DNA from: Alistipes sp.
Lineage (GTDB): Bacteria > Bacteroidota > Bacteroidia > Bacteroidales > Rikenellaceae
Length of the DNA stretch: 40,122 nucleotides
NCBI GenBank assembly: GCA_020026375.1
Contig: JAHHQN010000020.1
Span: 1 to 40,122 of the forward strand
Direction: 5' to 3'
Part shown: positions 39,562 through 40,122 of the stretch, piece by piece
Position numbering within the stretch: position 1 is the stretch's first letter
Layout of the letters: each line of letters opens with the position of its first letter
Notes under the pieces: model-generated
What the model was told of the DNA's origin: nothing
Database searches by the model: none
Seen by the model: only the letters and a program-made list of their open reading frames with translations
Made by a program: the position numbers and the translations under genes

Positions 39562-39892
39562 GCCTTTTTCCGGCAACCGGTGCAATTTTTTCGGACGCCT
39601 TTTGGCGGAAAATCTCCCGTCGGAAGGAAAATTTTGACCTCGCGGAAAGAAAAATCACGGGGTAGCTGAAAAAAATGCGAAGGGAATTTTCACGTTTTTT
39701 CGTCGCGGAGCAGGGTGGGGAAGCAGAGGGTGGAAAAATCATGTCGCTCTCCTGCGTGATTTTGGCCGCGCCGAGGTCGGTTTTTTCCGTCGTTTTATAT
39801 GTAATATATATAGGTATAACCGCCCGACTTTCGGTAAAATGACGATTTTCGCAAGAAGTTTGCATTCTTGTGTAATATTTTTGCCCGATTGT
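39562..39892. other. intergenic, no gene seen
   Basis: AT-rich with T- and A-tracts. A 6-bp hairpin (CAAGAA/TTCTTG) is at 39852-39870, and a TATTTTTG element at 39876-39883 has no -33 partner. No credible reading frame. Confidence 0.5.
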
Positions 39893-39923
39893 GTTGCGGT
39901 ATTCAAAACTTTGCTTATCTTTG
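39893..39923 (+). promoter_or_regulatory. upstream promoter of the tRNA-Thr region
   Basis: GTTG at 39893-39896, a 19-nt spacer, TATCTTTG at 39916-39923. It lies 145 nt before the tRNA, so it either adds expression to the tRNA unit or drives a short RNA of about 100 nt. Confidence 0.55.
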
Positions 39924-40011
39924 CACCCGATTTAACCCCGCAACGTGTAGGGAAATCAAAACACCGAGTTCTTTGAGACGAGTAAAAAAATGAAAAATTT
40001 TTGATGAAAAA

Positions 40012-40043
40012 TTTGCACAATTAAAAATTCTTTCATATCTTTG
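40012..40043 (+). promoter_or_regulatory. tRNA-Thr promoter
   Basis: TTTG at 40012-40015, a 20-nt spacer, TATCTTTG at 40036-40043; the tRNA begins 25 nt later. Confidence 0.8.
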
Positions 40044-40068
40044 CACTCCGTAAACATAAAGGTTGATT

Positions 40069-40122
40069 GCCGATGTAGCTCAGTTGGCCAGAGCAGCTGA
40101 TTTGTAATCAGCTGGTCGGGGG
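40069..40122 (+). tRNA. tRNA-Thr (UGU), cut by the window end
   Basis: 54 nt are present: acceptor 5' strand GCCGATG, D-arm GCTC...GAGC, anticodon stem GCTGA/TCAGC with loop TTTGTAA, anticodon UGU. The T-arm and 3' end lie beyond the window. In Bacteroidetes a tRNA-Thr of this kind often opens a tRNA-Thr/Tyr/Gly/Thr-tuf cluster, which may follow here (inference). Confidence 0.9.

Noticed and set aside
39404..39669. short frames after the coiled-coil lipoprotein
   Set aside because: They read through the lipoprotein end and its terminator; Phe/Arg-rich, not coding-like.
1..40122. CRISPR arrays, insertion sequences, prophage or defence genes
   Set aside because: Searched by eye; no regularly spaced repeats, transposase, integrase or nuclease-type defence genes were found.

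Overview
The window reads as a chromosomal segment from a GC-rich member of the Bacteroidales; an Alistipes/Rikenellaceae-like organism is plausible, but there is no 16S gene here to settle it. The evidence is (a) many promoters with the Bacteroidetes -7 element TAnnTTTG, several with a TTTG-like -33 box 19-20 nt upstream; (b) almost no Shine-Dalgarno sequences; and (c) Bacteroidetes-specific families: DUF4295, DUF3127, type B L31, FKBP lipoproteins, a coiled-coil partner of ZapA and a YghO-like acyltransferase. I see no transposase, integrase, phage gene or CRISPR array, and no broken gene.

Layout. 0.3-1.2 kb: a membrane protein overlapping a winged-helix regulator, behind two near-identical operator-like repeats. 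1.3-4.5 kb (minus): a membrane-anchored, degenerate rubrerythrin-like protein and a gpsA-pgi operon. 4.6-13 kb (plus): the rod-shape operon mreB-mreC-mreD-mrdA-rodA followed by a Ca-type P-ATPase. 13.3-14.6 kb (minus): gdhA. 14.9-17.7 kb (plus): a YghO-like GNAT protein, gcvT and a small exported repeat protein. 17.9-18.9 kb (minus): an exported DUF1566-like protein. 19-24 kb (plus): ftsY-rimO, then coiled-coil protein-zapA-6S-like RNA-rny. 24.2-28.5 kb (minus): pdxB, pyrD, cinA and the ribosomal group rpmB-rpmG-DUF4295. 29-30.4 kb (plus): a tiny membrane protein plus a split ThrE/YjjP-YjjB exporter. 30.5-36 kb (plus): a LysR regulator, an arginase-family hydrolase, nhaA and two FKBP lipoproteins. 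36.1-39.5 kb: a DUF3127 OB-fold protein, a CAU-anticodon tRNA (minus), rpmE2, a DIP1984-family protein (minus) and a coiled-coil lipoprotein. The window ends inside a tRNA-Thr(UGU) that probably opens a tRNA/tuf cluster.

Most of this is housekeeping: cell-wall elongation (MreBCD, PBP2, RodA), cell division (ZapA), membrane targeting (FtsY), ribosome components and modification (L28, L33, L31, RimO), RNA decay (RNase Y), cofactor and pyrimidine synthesis (PdxB, PyrD), nitrogen and one-carbon metabolism (GdhA, GcvT), ion homeostasis (NhaA, P-ATPase) and periplasmic folding (FKBPs).

The less ordinary signals are: a perfect 20-bp inverted repeat joining the last codons of rny to its 3' untranslated region; a 6S-like RNA between zapA and rny; tandem operators in front of the membrane-protein/regulator pair; two hairpins and a TTG start between mreB and mreC; an unlisted 58-residue membrane protein; a promoter sitting inside a terminator loop; a tRNA with an odd T-arm; an SSB-like C-terminal tip on the DUF3127 protein; and a PyrD with an altered active-site loop. 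No single region looks like a new defence or mobile system.
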